DNA of 64,000 bases from the NCBI RefSeq assembly GCF_003116815.1, contig NZ_QDKQ01000071.1, positions 62,001 through 126,000 on the forward strand, given 5' to 3'. A model generated the notes under the pieces. It had not been told where the DNA came from, searched no databases, and worked only from the letters and a program-made list of their open reading frames with translations. This stretch comes from Caulobacter endophyticus (lineage in GTDB: Bacteria; Pseudomonadota; Alphaproteobacteria; Caulobacterales; Caulobacteraceae). Below are positions 22,834 through 34,697 of the stretch, piece by piece. The position numbers and the translations under genes were made by a program. Numbering within the stretch: the stretch's first letter is position 1; every line of letters begins with the position of its first letter.

Positions 22834-25182
22834 TCACCGTCGAGGCAGGGCGTAGGCGATCACATGGTCGCCCGCCGGGGTCTCCATGAAATGATGTCCG
22901 CCAGCCATGATCACCACGTACTGGCGACCGTCCTGCTCATAGACCATCGGATTGGCCTGGCCACCAGCCGGGAGCACGTCGCTCCACACGGTCTTGCCGG
23001 TCTCGATGTCTATGGCGCGGAACAGGTTGTCGGTCGCCGCGGCGATGAAGACGAGGCCGCCGGCGGTGACGACGGAGCCGCCGTTGTTCGGCGTGCCGAT
23101 GTCGATCGGAAGCATCGATGGGATCCCGAACGGGCCATTGCGCCGCGCCGTGCCGAAAGGACGGTCCCACAGGGTCGCGCCGGTCTTCAGGTCGATGGCC
23201 CGGATGCCGCCGTAGGGAGGCTTCTTGCACAGCATGCCGGTGCCCGGCATCCGCCAGCCGGCATTGACGGCGATGGCATAGGGAACCCCCGTCTGCGGGT
23301 CGGCCGCGCCTTCGCCGCCGGGCTTGGAGGGCTTGGCGCGCGGATCGCCGCGGGGAAACCAGCCCTTGGCGTCAGCCACGGCGCGCGGGATCAGCTGGTT
23401 GTAGTTGGGCATGTCGTTGTAGTTGGCGACGATCACGCCGCGGCGCGGGTCCAGCGCTACGCCGCCCCAGTCCGAGCCGCCGTTGTAGCCGGGATACTGG
23501 ATCCATCGGGCCTTGGCCTCGGGAGGCGTGTAGGGGCCCTTGTAGACTGCGCGCTTGAACTGGATGCGGCAGATCATCTGGTCGATGGGCGACATGCCCC
23601 ACATGTCCTTCTCGGTCAGCGGGGCCTTGGCGAGGGTGTGGTAGAGCGAGAAGGGCTGGGTCTTGGCGCGCTCTGCCGGCTCGACGCCGCCGCCCGGGAC
23701 AGGTCGTTCCTCCACCCTTGTCAGCGGCCGACCGGTGGCGCGGTCTAGCACGTAGATCTCGCCCTGCTTGCTGGGCAGGATGATCGCCGGAACGGTCCCG
23801 CCGGCCGTGGGAAAATCGACCAGCGTGCCTTGCGAGCCCAGGTCGTAGTCCCACACGTCGTTGTGAGCGGTCTGGAACTTCCAGCGCGGTTTGCCGGTCG
23901 TCACGTCCAGCGCCACCAGGGCCGAGGACCATTCCTTTTCGGCTGGGCGTCGCAGCGAGCTGTAGTAGTCGGCGGCCGAATTGCCCATCGGCAGATAGAC
24001 CAGGCCCAGGGCCTCGTCGCCCGTGGCGGTCGTCCACATGTTGGGCGTGCCCGGGGTGTAGGTGCGGCCGGGCGGAGGCTGGGCGGAGATGTCGGGCGCC
24101 ATCATGTCCCAGGCAAAGCGCATCTGGCCGGTGACGGCGTCATAGCCCTGGATCACGCCCGACGGCGCCCAGCGCTTCTGGCCGTCCAGCACCTGGTGGC
24201 CGGTAACGATGATCCCGCGCACGATGGTCGGAGCCGAAGTGATCGACACCATGCCCGGCACGACCTGGCCCATGCCGAGCTTGATGTCGACCTGACCGTT
24301 CCGGCCGAAACCCGGGCAGGGCTTGCCGGTGCGGGCGTCGACGGCGATCAGGCGACCGTCCAGCGTGCCCTCGATGATCCGCGTCGCGCAGGCCGCGCCT
24401 GGCGGGGCATCAGGCTGGGCGAAGTAGGTCACGCCACGGCAAGCGGCCGTGTAGGGGATGGCGTCCTTGGAGACCTTCGGATCGTAGGTCCAGCGCTGCT
24501 TGCCGTCGCGGGCGTCCAGCGCGAACAGCTTGTTCATCGCCGAGCACAGATAAACGCTGTCGCCGATCTTAAGCGGCGTGGTCTCGGCGCCGAATTTGTC
24601 GGGAATGTCGCCGGTGCGAAAAGTCCAGGCGCGCTCGAGCTCGCCGACATTGGCCGGGGTGATCTGGGCGGCGGCCGAGAAGCGCTGGGCGTCGTGCGAG
24701 CCGCCATAGGCGATCCAGTCGCTGCCCATCGCCCGGCCCGGGCCGGCTATGGGGGGCGGCAGGGGCTTGGCCGGCGCGGCGCGGTTGGCCATGGCGACGA
24801 CGCCGCCGCCGGCTCCGACCAGCAGGACGAAAGCCGCGAGGCTCGCCAGCATCGACTTGCCGCCATGTCGGGTCAGCGCCGGCAATGACAGAATGACCAG
24901 CAGCAGGATCACGAGCGGCGCGACCAGACGCGGCACGAGGCTCCAGCCGTCGAGCCCGGCCTCCCAAACCGCCCAGATGAGGGTGACGGCGAAGACCGCC
25001 AGATAGGCCACGGCGCCCGCGAACCTGAGGCGGGCGAGCAGAAGGCCCGAGGCGAGCAGACCGACGCCGGCGACGACGTAGTAGGGAGACCCTCCCAGCA
25101 CCGTCAGCCAAGCGCCGCCGATACCCAGCACGAGGCCGATGAGAACCAGGAGCGCGCCCAGCAGGCGTACCGCGATCGACAT
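22834..25182 (-). CDS. membrane-bound PQQ-dependent glucose/quinate-type dehydrogenase
   Basis: A 782-aa quinoprotein. Five hydrophobic helices span about residues 1-135, then comes a periplasmic eight-bladed propeller with repeated W-motif segments (DGKQRWTYDPK, TGKPRWKFQTAH, TGATLWDRPFG, TGKTVWSDVLP). AACRGVTYF, NDVWDYDLGSQ and DQMICRIQFKRA match the membrane glucose dehydrogenase / quinate dehydrogenase group, which oxidises sugars or polyols in the periplasm and passes electrons to ubiquinone. The sequence does not settle glucose versus quinate. ATG 25182 has a GGAGGGAAGC site; the longer frame to 25215 lacks one. An EcfG-type promoter match lies about 30 bp upstream. No pqq biosynthesis genes are in the window. 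Confidence 0.88.
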   Translation of the reverse strand: MSIAVRLLGALLVLIGLVLGIGGAWLTVLGGSPYYVVAGVGLLASGLLLARLRFAGAVAYLAVFAVTLIWAVWEAGLDGWSLVPRLVAPLVILLLVILSLPALTRHGGKSMLASLAAFVLLVGAGGGVVAMANRAAPAKPLPPPIAGPGRAMGSDWIAYGGSHDAQRFSAAAQITPANVGELERAWTFRTGDIPDKFGAETTPLKIGDSVYLCSAMNKLFALDARDGKQRWTYDPKVSKDAIPYTAACRGVTYFAQPDAPPGAACATRIIEGTLDGRLIAVDARTGKPCPGFGRNGQVDIKLGMGQVVPGMVSITSAPTIVRGIIVTGHQVLDGQKRWAPSGVIQGYDAVTGQMRFAWDMMAPDISAQPPPGRTYTPGTPNMWTTATGDEALGLVYLPMGNSAADYYSSLRRPAEKEWSSALVALDVTTGKPRWKFQTAHNDVWDYDLGSQGTLVDFPTAGGTVPAIILPSKQGEIYVLDRATGRPLTRVEERPVPGGGVEPAERAKTQPFSLYHTLAKAPLTEKDMWGMSPIDQMICRIQFKRAVYKGPYTPPEAKARWIQYPGYNGGSDWGGVALDPRRGVIVANYNDMPNYNQLIPRAVADAKGWFPRGDPRAKPSKPGGEGAADPQTGVPYAIAVNAGWRMPGTGMLCKKPPYGGIRAIDLKTGATLWDRPFGTARRNGPFGIPSMLPIDIGTPNNGGSVVTAGGLVFIAAATDNLFRAIDIETGKTVWSDVLPAGGQANPMVYEQDGRQYVVIMAGGHHFMETPAGDHVIAYALPRR

Positions 25183-25210
25183 GCTTCCCTCCGCCGCAGC
25201 TTGGTTCGAC

Positions 25211-25235
25211 AACACCGGCGAGCGACGGGCGTTCC
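25211..25235 (-). promoter_or_regulatory. EcfG-type promoter match ahead of PQQ dehydrogenase
   Basis: On the minus strand GGAAC (25235-25231), a 17-base spacer and GTT (25213-25211): all eight conserved bases of the alphaproteobacterial EcfG/sigma-T pattern, although the base before GTT is T rather than the preferred C. The GTT is 28 bases before ATG 25182, a sensible leader length. Confidence 0.45.
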
Positions 25236-25247
25236 TCCACGCGGTTC

Positions 25248-25272
25248 TGAACCTAGAGGCGCCTGGCGTGTT
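25248..25272 (+). promoter_or_regulatory. weak EcfG-like promoter ahead of DUF4126 gene
   Basis: TGAAC (25248-25252), 17 bases, GTT (25270-25272): one mismatch in the -35 element. It ends eight bases before ATG 25281, which would make the message leaderless. It lies back to back with the better match on the other strand. Confidence 0.22.
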
Positions 25273-25280
25273 CAGCCGTC

Positions 25281-25748
25281 ATGACCAACACCTCGCTCAT
25301 CCCCTCCGCCCTGATCGGCGCCGTCGCAAGCGCGCGATCGATGACACCCATGGCGACGATCGCGTCGGCGCGACTCGTCCATCGCGCCGTTCCTGGCAAG
25401 CTGGTGCTGCTCGACCATCCTCTGTTCAAGTTCGGCGCCCTGGCCATGGGGATCGGCGAATTGCTGGGCGACAAAATGAAATCCGCGCCCGACCGGACGG
25501 TGTTCCTGGGCCTCCTCGCCCGCGTCGCCAGCGCCGGCATAGCCGGAGCGGCCCTGGCGCCGCGCGGCCGCGAACGCGCCGGGGCCGGGGTGGCGATCGC
25601 CACGGCCGTGCCGTTGGCCTATCTGACCTTGGCCGCCCGCAAACGGGCCATGTCGAAGTTCGGCCAGACGCCAAGCGGTCTGGTGGAGGACGCGCTGGTG
25701 GCCGCCGTGGGCATCGCCACGGTCGCGTTCTTCACTCGCCAGCGCTGA
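25281..25748 (+). CDS. DUF4126 family membrane protein
   Basis: A 155-aa hydrophobic protein with about four membrane segments. It has the DUF4126 features: an N-terminal small-residue helix with ARSMTP, then FKFGALAMGIGELLGDK, PDRT, and a long Gly/Ala-rich helix pair (AGIAGAALAPRGRERAGAG). The family occurs widely in bacteria without a firm biochemical role. It is transcribed divergently from the PQQ dehydrogenase across a 98-bp gap, so the two may share control. Confidence 0.75.
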   Translation: MTNTSLIPSALIGAVASARSMTPMATIASARLVHRAVPGKLVLLDHPLFKFGALAMGIGELLGDKMKSAPDRTVFLGLLARVASAGIAGAALAPRGRERAGAGVAIATAVPLAYLTLAARKRAMSKFGQTPSGLVEDALVAAVGIATVAFFTRQR

Positions 25749-25827
25749 GCGGCGCGGCTCAGCCGCCTCAAGCTACGCTTCTGCGCGCCGGCAGTCGGCC
25801 GAAGTGTTCTCATCCGAGGAAATCCAC

Positions 25828-25986
25828 ATGACCGATCAGGACCCCAGCGAGCCACAGGAAAATCAGTCTCCGGCGACGCGACCCGGCGGCCTGGAGGCCC
25901 CGCAGCACCCGGCGCTCGATCCGAACCAGAAGACCGACGCCACCCATGACCCGACGGCCGGAGACCCCGGCAACGGCGCCGACTAG
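25828..25986 (+). CDS. small acidic, probably disordered protein
   Basis: A 52-residue product rich in Pro, Asp, Gln and Thr, with no hydrophobic core or Cys, expected to be unfolded. GAGGAAATCC sits just before ATG 25828, a good ribosome site, and supports this start over the ATG at 25804. Coding status rests on that site and on the open frame; I recognise no family. It ends 7 bp before the convergent gene at 25994, so no separate terminator fits between them. Confidence 0.55.
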   Translation: MTDQDPSEPQENQSPATRPGGLEAPQHPALDPNQKTDATHDPTAGDPGNGAD

Positions 25987-25993
25987 GCCGCTC

Positions 25994-26338
25994 TTACCGC
26001 ACGGCCCGAAGCCGTGGCACGCTATAGGCGGGGATCAGGGCCATGGGTTCGCGCTCGCCGCCATCAGCGGCGAGCCAGCGCGCCAACTGGCGCAACGCCA
26101 CGGGGGCGCAGAGCGTACGATCGTCCTTGCAGGCTAGGATGTGCGGCTTGGCGTCCGGCTGGAATTCCACCTCCATGTCGAGCGCGCGGGCCGCGCCGCT
26201 TCCCGGCCTTTCGATGCTGGTCGGTCCCAACCGTTCGGCGCGATCCAGAACGAGGCGAACGGGCGCATAGCCGGCGCCGCGCAGGGCGGCGAGCGCCAGA
26301 AAGAGCTTTTCCTCGTAGTCGATCTCGACACTGGCCAT
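25994..26338 (-). CDS. hypothetical protein, 114 aa
   Basis: Not recognised as a named family. The predicted fold is mixed alpha/beta: an N-terminal acidic helix (DYEEKLFLALAALRGAGY), a basic strand (VRLVLDRAERLG), a strand with DMEVEFQPDAK, and a C-terminal helix (APVALRQLARWLAADGG). There is no signal peptide or membrane helix. ATG 26338 follows GGGGAGGGGCGCC, a strong site; the frame is open further upstream to a TTG at 26392. It lies 79 bp downstream of treY on the same strand, so it may be the last gene of the glycogen/trehalose operon. Confidence 0.6.
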   Translation of the reverse strand: MASVEIDYEEKLFLALAALRGAGYAPVRLVLDRAERLGPTSIERPGSGAARALDMEVEFQPDAKPHILACKDDRTLCAPVALRQLARWLAADGGEREPMALIPAYSVPRLRAVR

Positions 26339-26417
26339 GGCGCCCCTCCCCAGAAGCCAGGCCATGGACGCGCCGAACGCGAGTCCTGTCAACGCGGAGA
26401 GGGCGCGACCAAGGGTC

Positions 26418-28913
26418 TCATTCGATCGTCCACCAGAAAGGCGAGCCGCCCGTCAGGCGTGACAAAGACCTTCCGTCGGGAAGGGCGGCGTCGGCCCACC
26501 AAGTCGCGTCCGCCTTGGGCGCGCGGCCGAGGATACAGGTCTCGGCGCAGCGGATCGCCGCCACGACCAGAAGGCGGCGGTCGCCAGCCGCACGCTCGAA
26601 GCCGATTGCGCTTTCGGCGCGTGCGCCTTCGATCTGCAGCGGCGCCAGGGATGCCGTGAAGAGGTCAGGGTGTTCGCGTCTGGCGGTGAGCAGGTCATGG
26701 ATCAGGGCCTGTTTCGTCGCGCCGTCGCGCCAGTCTTGCTCGCCGTTCTGTTCGAGCGCGGACCGGCGCTGGTCGTAGTCGACAGGCCGTCGGTTGTCGG
26801 GGTCCACCAGGCTGAAGTCCCAGAACTCCGTTCCTTGGTATAGGTCCGGTGCACCGGGCAAGGTCAGCTTCAGGCCGGTCTGGACGAGGCTGTTGGCGAC
26901 GCCTGCGGGCGCGATGCGGTCGACGAAGGCGTGGGCGTTCTGCCGAAATTCACCTTCGTCTTCGGTCAGCAACCGCTGAAGATAGGTCTCGCAAGCTGCT
27001 TCGTAGGCCTCGTCCTGCACCGTCCACGAGGTCCGCAGTTTGGCCTCGCGCAGCGCCTTGCGCTGCCAGCCCGCCAGGCGGTCGGCGAAAGCGGCCATCG
27101 CCTTGGCGTCGTCGGGCCTCAGGTCCAGGGGCCAGGCCCCGACGATCATCTGGTGCAGCATGTGCGCATCGCCTGGGTCGACGCCCTCCAGCGGCGCCAG
27201 CGAAAGCCAGGCCTTGGCGCGTTCGGACCAAAGGTCGGGGATTTCGCTGAGCACCGCCAGCCGCGCGCGCACGTCCTCGCCGCGCTTATGGTCGTGCGTC
27301 GCTGTCGCCAGCAGGCTGCTTGGGAACGCTTCGCCACGCTCGGCGGCCCGTTGCAGGAACCGCTCCGGGGAGGTCGAGAAGCGCCCGGGATCGAAGCCGA
27401 CGTCGTTGCGTGATAGCAGCCGGCCGTAGCGATAGAAGGCGGTGTCTTCCACGGCCTTGGCCGCCACGGGCGCTGACAGCTGTTCCAGGCGGCGGATGGC
27501 GTCGGCCCGAAGATCGGCGGGAACCTCGCCCTGTCCGGATAGCCAGGCGGCGATTTGATCCAGCGCGGGGGCGGAGGCTGGTTGCGACGCCTTGGCGCGC
27601 GCGAGGGCCTCGGCGGGCGCCAGCTGGGTGTCGGCGGCGTAGGTTCGATAGGTCCTGAAGGCTTCGACCAGCGCAGCCAGGGCGCGTCGCAGAGCGGGGA
27701 GGGGCAGGTCGCGCGTGGCGATGTCAGAGCGCGCCAGCCGGTGGAAGGCGATCGCTGCGGCGTCCAGTTGGCCGGCGAAGCCGCCAGCCAGGATCTCGCG
27801 CCGGGCCATATGTTCCTCGGCCTCGAAATCGGCTGAACGTCCGCTGATCTCCTGCCAGAGCGCGGCCAAAGGGGCTGCCCCCTTCGGATCGTGCTGCAGG
27901 GCCGAGATCTCGTTCATGACCTCGTAGCCGGTGGTCCCGTCCACGCCCCAATTCGAGGCCAGGGCCTCGTCAGCGCCGAGGATCTTCTCGACCACCAGCC
28001 ACGGCGTGCGCCCCGGATCGGCCGAACGCAACGCCTCCCGCAGCCGTCGGCAATAGGCCGGCGGATCGGCGAGGCCATCGACATGGTCCACCCGCAGGCC
28101 ATCGATCAGGCCCTCGCGATAGAGGCGAAAGGGAAGGGCGTGCACTGCCTCGAAGACGGCGGGATCCTCGATGCGCAGGCCGGCCAGTTCGGTGATGTCG
28201 AAAAAACGCCGCCAGTTGATCGCGTCGCCGGCCGTCCGCCACCAGGCCAGGCGATAGTGCTGGCGCTCGAGAAGGTCGTGCAACCGCGCGCGGCCTTCGG
28301 TGGTCTGCGGGTCGTAGGCGGCGAGGCGGGTGGGAACCAGGTCCTCGATCCGCGACACGCCGGCGGTTGAGAGAACCTCGGCATAGTCGCAGCGGCGTAG
28401 CGGAAACCGGTGGGTGTCGTGGGCCAGGACCGAAATACGGCCTGGTTCGACGCCCAGCCGGATCGCGCCGCACGACAGAGCCTCTGCGTAGGGGGCGCCC
28501 AGGAACGGCGCCAGCAGCTTGCCGGTCAGCTCGGGATCGGCCGGTGCCCAATCGATGTCGAACATGCGGGCAAAGGGGCTGGCGCGGCCGTTTTCCAGGA
28601 CGTCCAGCCACCAGGCGTTGTCGCCGCCGCCGACCGCCAGGTGGTTGGGCACGATGTCGAGGACGACGCCCAGGCATTCGGCCCGTAGCGCAGCGACCAT
28701 GGCGCGAAAGCCGTCCTCCCCGCCCAGCGCCGGATTGATCGTGGAGGGGTCCACGACGTCGTAGCCGTGCATCGAACCGGCCCGCGCCGTGGCGATCGGC
28801 GAGGCGTAGACATGGCTCACGCCGAGCTTGGCCCAGAAAGGCGCCAGGCCGGAGGCGTCTGCGAAGGTGAAGCCGGCGTGGAACTGCACGCGATAGGTGG
28901 CGGACGGTTTCAT
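26418..28913 (-). CDS. treY: malto-oligosyltrehalose synthase TreY
   Basis: An 831-aa GH13 enzyme that isomerises the reducing-end alpha-1,4 bond of maltodextrins to the alpha,alpha-1,1 bond of trehalose. It begins ATYRVQFHAGFTFADA, typical of TreY. Other signatures are HGYDVVDPSTINPALGG, VVLDIVPNHLA, nucleophile Asp in IDGLRVDHVDGLADP and acid/base Glu in WLVVEKILGADE. The C-terminal DLYQGTEFWDFSLVDPDNRRPVD is also family-specific. ATG 28913 overlaps the malQ stop (ATGA). It works with TreZ, three genes upstream in transcription, to release trehalose from glycogen-derived chains. Confidence 0.95.
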   Translation of the reverse strand: MKPSATYRVQFHAGFTFADASGLAPFWAKLGVSHVYASPIATARAGSMHGYDVVDPSTINPALGGEDGFRAMVAALRAECLGVVLDIVPNHLAVGGGDNAWWLDVLENGRASPFARMFDIDWAPADPELTGKLLAPFLGAPYAEALSCGAIRLGVEPGRISVLAHDTHRFPLRRCDYAEVLSTAGVSRIEDLVPTRLAAYDPQTTEGRARLHDLLERQHYRLAWWRTAGDAINWRRFFDITELAGLRIEDPAVFEAVHALPFRLYREGLIDGLRVDHVDGLADPPAYCRRLREALRSADPGRTPWLVVEKILGADEALASNWGVDGTTGYEVMNEISALQHDPKGAAPLAALWQEISGRSADFEAEEHMARREILAGGFAGQLDAAAIAFHRLARSDIATRDLPLPALRRALAALVEAFRTYRTYAADTQLAPAEALARAKASQPASAPALDQIAAWLSGQGEVPADLRADAIRRLEQLSAPVAAKAVEDTAFYRYGRLLSRNDVGFDPGRFSTSPERFLQRAAERGEAFPSSLLATATHDHKRGEDVRARLAVLSEIPDLWSERAKAWLSLAPLEGVDPGDAHMLHQMIVGAWPLDLRPDDAKAMAAFADRLAGWQRKALREAKLRTSWTVQDEAYEAACETYLQRLLTEDEGEFRQNAHAFVDRIAPAGVANSLVQTGLKLTLPGAPDLYQGTEFWDFSLVDPDNRRPVDYDQRRSALEQNGEQDWRDGATKQALIHDLLTARREHPDLFTASLAPLQIEGARAESAIGFERAAGDRRLLVVAAIRCAETCILGRAPKADATWWADAALPDGRSLSRLTGGSPFWWTIE

Positions 28914-30865
28914 CGGGGTCTCTGGGCGTTCAGGCGAGCCAGGCGGCGGCCGACGTCGGGCGCGCTCAGCAGCGCCTGGCTCGTCGTCGGCAGCCGCCGC
29001 CGCCAGTTGGGGTGGACGTCGACCACGCCGGGGAGGTTGGGTTGCTCCTCCAAGCCGAGCAGGTCTTCGATGGGGATGAGGGCGAGCTCGCACGGGGTCT
29101 GGCCGACCACGGCGAGCGCGGCGTCGACGACTGGATCGGGCGCTTCCGGCGCCGGCGTCACGCCGTCGGCGAGCCCGGCCTGGGACGCCATCTTCCAGAA
29201 AGCGGCGCGGTCTTCGCTACGCTGTTCGCGTTCGTCGTCGCGATCGCCGGGCGCGCCCAGATGCGCGCGCCAGTCGATGTCGCGCCCGCGCCACCAGCCG
29301 GCTGTCGGCGGCAAGTCGTGGGTGCTGGTCATGGCCACGGCGCGGCGGTCCCAACCCTGGGGCGGGGTGAAGGCGCCGGCCTCGTCGCGCTCGAAGGGCA
29401 GCACGCGCATGCCCAGCAGGCCATGCTCGTCGAGGTCGGCCCTAAGCCCGGGCGGCACCACGCCCAAATCCTCGCCAATGACCACCGCGCCGGCGCGATG
29501 CGACTCGAGCGCGATCAGCGGCAGCAGGTCTTCGATGGGATAGCGCAGATAGGCGCCCTGGTCGGCCGAGGCGCCGTCCGGGATCACCCACAGGCGGCCC
29601 AGCCCCAGAGCATGATCGATGCGGACGCCGCCGGCATGGCGCAAGGCCGCGCGAAGCGTTTCGAGGAAGGGCCGATAGTTGGCGGAGAGGAGGGCGTCGG
29701 GGGCGAAGCTGGTCAGGCCCCAACCCTGTCCCGCGGCCTGGAAGGCGTCGGGCGGCGCGCCCAGCGTCAGGCCGAGCATCAGTTCATTGGGTCGTCGCCA
29801 GGCATGCGAACCGCCGGGATCAAGACCGACCGCCAGGTCGGCAATGAGGCCGATGCCCATGCCCGCGCTCTTCGCCTCAGCCTGCGCCTGCTCCAGACCC
29901 AGGTCCGCCAGCCACTGCGCGAAAAGGAAGAAGCCGACCCGATCGCCCAGTCCCAACCGGCCGACGGCGGTCTCCGCAAGGGCGACGTCCCGATACTCCG
30001 TGGGCCAGCGACGCCACCCTCCCGCGCCGAAGATGTGGCCGAGGCGTTCGTCGAGCGCTTCGAAGATGGCGTGGCGGCGAAGCTCGGCGCCGCCGGCGGC
30101 GATGAAGTCTTCGAAGCGCCGATCACCGGCGAAGGCGTGATAGGCCGCGTTCAGTCGCGCCGCCTTGGCCCGCGCCGCATCAGACCAGGCGATCAGCTCG
30201 GGTCCGCCCGGCGGCAGGGGCGCGACGCCGAGTGCGGCCGGATCACCATAGAGGATGTTCAGGTGGTCGCGGCTCGATGGCGAATAGGGGCTGCATCGTT
30301 CTGGCGCGGCAGGAAACAGCGCGTTCGTCGGGCTGATCGCCAGGGCGTCGGCGCCGGCCTGGCCTGCAGCGCGGGCGAAGACGGCCAGGGACGCGAAGTC
30401 GCCGAATGCGCCATGGTCGCGTAATCCATAGATTTGGGCGGTCAGGCCCCAGGCGTCGCGGCCGAGCAGGTCGCGCGGCGTGACGCAGCGCGGGGGACAG
30501 ACCGCCAGCGTCATCAGGCGGTCGTCCAGTTCCAGTGTGTGGTAGCCCGGCTGGGAGATGTTCAGCGTCAGTTCGTCGCCGTCGCGCATGGCGTCGAGCC
30601 GGCGTCCGTCTTCCAGCGTCACATGGGCGCGAGCGGCCCCAGTGAACGTGATCGGCGCATCGACGCCTACGATCAGCATGTCGGGGGAGGGGCGGTTTCG
30701 CAGGGCCGCCAGAGCCTCGCCGGGCGCGGCGACATCGTGGCCGAGGGCGGACAGCACCGCGCGGACAGTATCCAGCTCTACCCGGCGTTCGCGACCGTCG
30801 AAGTCGGTCCAGTCGACCAGGACGCCGACCGCGTCGGCCAGCGCCAGAAGTTCACTATCGCTCAT
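28910..30865 (-). CDS. malQ: 4-alpha-glucanotransferase (amylomaltase) MalQ
   Basis: A 651-aa GH77 enzyme that transfers maltodextrin segments between chains. Catalytic features are the nucleophile Asp in GGVRIDHALGLGRLW, the acid/base Glu in VVIGEDLGVVPPG and the Asp in MTSTHDLPPTAGWWRG. YSPSSRDHLNILYGD is a typical substrate-site segment. The first 120 residues form the N-terminal beta extension seen in many proteobacterial MalQ. It overlaps treZ and treY by 4 bp each. It probably reshapes the short dextrins left by GlgX and TreZ. Confidence 0.94.
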   Translation of the reverse strand: MSDSELLALADAVGVLVDWTDFDGRERRVELDTVRAVLSALGHDVAAPGEALAALRNRPSPDMLIVGVDAPITFTGAARAHVTLEDGRRLDAMRDGDELTLNISQPGYHTLELDDRLMTLAVCPPRCVTPRDLLGRDAWGLTAQIYGLRDHGAFGDFASLAVFARAAGQAGADALAISPTNALFPAAPERCSPYSPSSRDHLNILYGDPAALGVAPLPPGGPELIAWSDAARAKAARLNAAYHAFAGDRRFEDFIAAGGAELRRHAIFEALDERLGHIFGAGGWRRWPTEYRDVALAETAVGRLGLGDRVGFFLFAQWLADLGLEQAQAEAKSAGMGIGLIADLAVGLDPGGSHAWRRPNELMLGLTLGAPPDAFQAAGQGWGLTSFAPDALLSANYRPFLETLRAALRHAGGVRIDHALGLGRLWVIPDGASADQGAYLRYPIEDLLPLIALESHRAGAVVIGEDLGVVPPGLRADLDEHGLLGMRVLPFERDEAGAFTPPQGWDRRAVAMTSTHDLPPTAGWWRGRDIDWRAHLGAPGDRDDEREQRSEDRAAFWKMASQAGLADGVTPAPEAPDPVVDAALAVVGQTPCELALIPIEDLLGLEEQPNLPGVVDVHPNWRRRLPTTSQALLSAPDVGRRLARLNAQRPR

Positions 30866-32591
30866 GGTTCTTGCGCCAACCAGGCGGCGAAGGCGGCGGG
30901 CGGCAGCTGGCCATCGCTCGGAGCATCGCCCACGACCACCAGCGGAGGTCCCGGGGGCGCCGGCGACAGGGGCGCGGCTGCGTCGCCGAGATTGACGGCC
31001 AGGATGTAGGTCTTGTCCCCCAGCCGCCAGGCCGCCTGCACAGCCTTGGGGCCGATGGCGCTGGCCCCCAGGCTGATCGCGCTGTCGAGATGCGGCGCGA
31101 GGTTGTCGCGGCGCAGGCGCAGCAGATGGCTGATCAGCTCGCGCCAGCGCTCGGCGTCAGGACCGGCGAGCGGACGCGACGCCTCGAAGGTGGACGGCGC
31201 GTTGGGGTCGGGAATGGCCTCGCGCGATTGCGGGTCGGCGAAGGCCGGGAACTTGGCGAACTCCCGCCGCCGGCCCTCGCGCACGGCGTCGGCGAGGTCG
31301 TCGTGGAAGTCGGTGAAGAACAGGAAAGGCGTTTCCGATCCGCTGTCCTCGCCCATGAACAGCATCGGAATCTGCGGCGACATCAGCAGCAGACCCATGG
31401 CCGCCCGCAGGCGATCCTGCGAGACCAGCGTCGTCAGACGCTCTCCCAGCGCCCGGTTGCCGATCTGGTCGTGGTTCTGCAGGAAGTTGACGAAGGCGGT
31501 CGGCGGCAGATGCGCGCTCGCCCCGCCGCGGGGCTTGCCGTCGTGGTTGGGCGAGCCTTCTCCCTGGTAAATGAAGCCCTCGGCGAGGCATCGCGCCAGG
31601 CGCTCGGCCGGCCGGTCGGCGAAGTCCTGGTAGTAGCTGCTTGTTTCGTCGGTCAGCAGCACGTGCAGCACGTTGTGGAAGTCGTCGTTCCACTGAGCGT
31701 CGAAGCCGCGCGTCAGGCGCTCGGCGTCGTTGGCCTCGTTCTCCAGCACCAAGTGGATGTGGCGATCCGGGAAGCGGGCTCGAACCTCGGCGGCCAGTCG
31801 GTCCAGGAAATCGTTGTCGCCGATCGCATGCACGGCGTCGAAGCGCAGGCCGTCGAAGCGAAAGGTCTCCAGCCAATGGATGGCGTTGTCGATGAAGAAC
31901 CGCGCCACCGGCTCGCGCCCGAAGGCGATCGCCGGCCCCCATGGCGTTTGGCGCGCCTCGTCGAAGAAGTCCTTGGCGTAGGCTGGCAGGTAGTTACCGT
32001 CCGGGCCGAAGTGGTTGTAGACGACGTCCAGCAGCACCATCATGCCCAGGCCGTGGGCGGTGTCTACCAGGGCCTTGAGATCGTCCGGCGATCCATAGGC
32101 GCCGGCGGGCGCATAGGGCAGCACGCCGTCGTAGCCCCAGTTGCGTGAGCCGGAGAAGGCGTTGATCGGCATCAGCTGCACGACGGTGACGCCCAGCGCC
32201 GACAGATCCTGCAGCCGTTCGCTTACGCCCACGAAACCGCCAAGCGCGCCGGCGTGGACTTCGCAGATCACGGCGTCCGACCAGGCTCGCCCGAACCAGC
32301 CGGGGTTTCGCCAGGCGTAGGCGTCAGGTCCGACCAGGAGGCTCCAGCCGTGCACGTCTTCGGCCTGGGCCCGGGCTGCGGGGTCGGGCACGACGAGATC
32401 ATCGTCAATGCGGAAGCGGTATTTCACGCCCGGCGCGGCGTCCGCATCGTGCTCGAACCAGCCCTCGCCAGCCGGGGTCATGGCGAACGCGCCGGTTCCA
32501 TCGAGCTCGACGGCTACTCGCTTTCGGCCCGGCGCCCAGAGCCGAAAGCGCACCTGCGCGTCGTTCAGCCAATATGGTCCATGACCTTGGG

Positions 32592-32595
<4 letters not shown>
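30862..32595 (-). CDS. treZ: malto-oligosyltrehalose trehalohydrolase TreZ
   Basis: A 577-aa GH13 enzyme that cuts trehalose from maltooligosyltrehalose. An N-terminal CBM48-like domain (VRFRLWAPGRKRVAVEL) is followed by EVHAGALGGF, VQLMPINAFSGSRNWGYDGV, VVYNHFGPDGNYLPAY (TreZ-specific), nucleophile Asp in FDGLRFDAVHAI, acid/base Glu in LVLENEAND and FLQNHDQIGNRALGERL. The start overlaps the glgX stop and the stop overlaps the malQ start. Together with TreY it is the OtsAB-independent route to trehalose. Confidence 0.95.
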
Positions 32596-34694
<2,099 letters not shown>

Positions 34695-34697
34695 GCT

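Noticed and set aside
29012..30424. Plus-strand open frame of 470 codons
   Set aside because: Antisense to malQ, with no ribosome site or recognisable domain.
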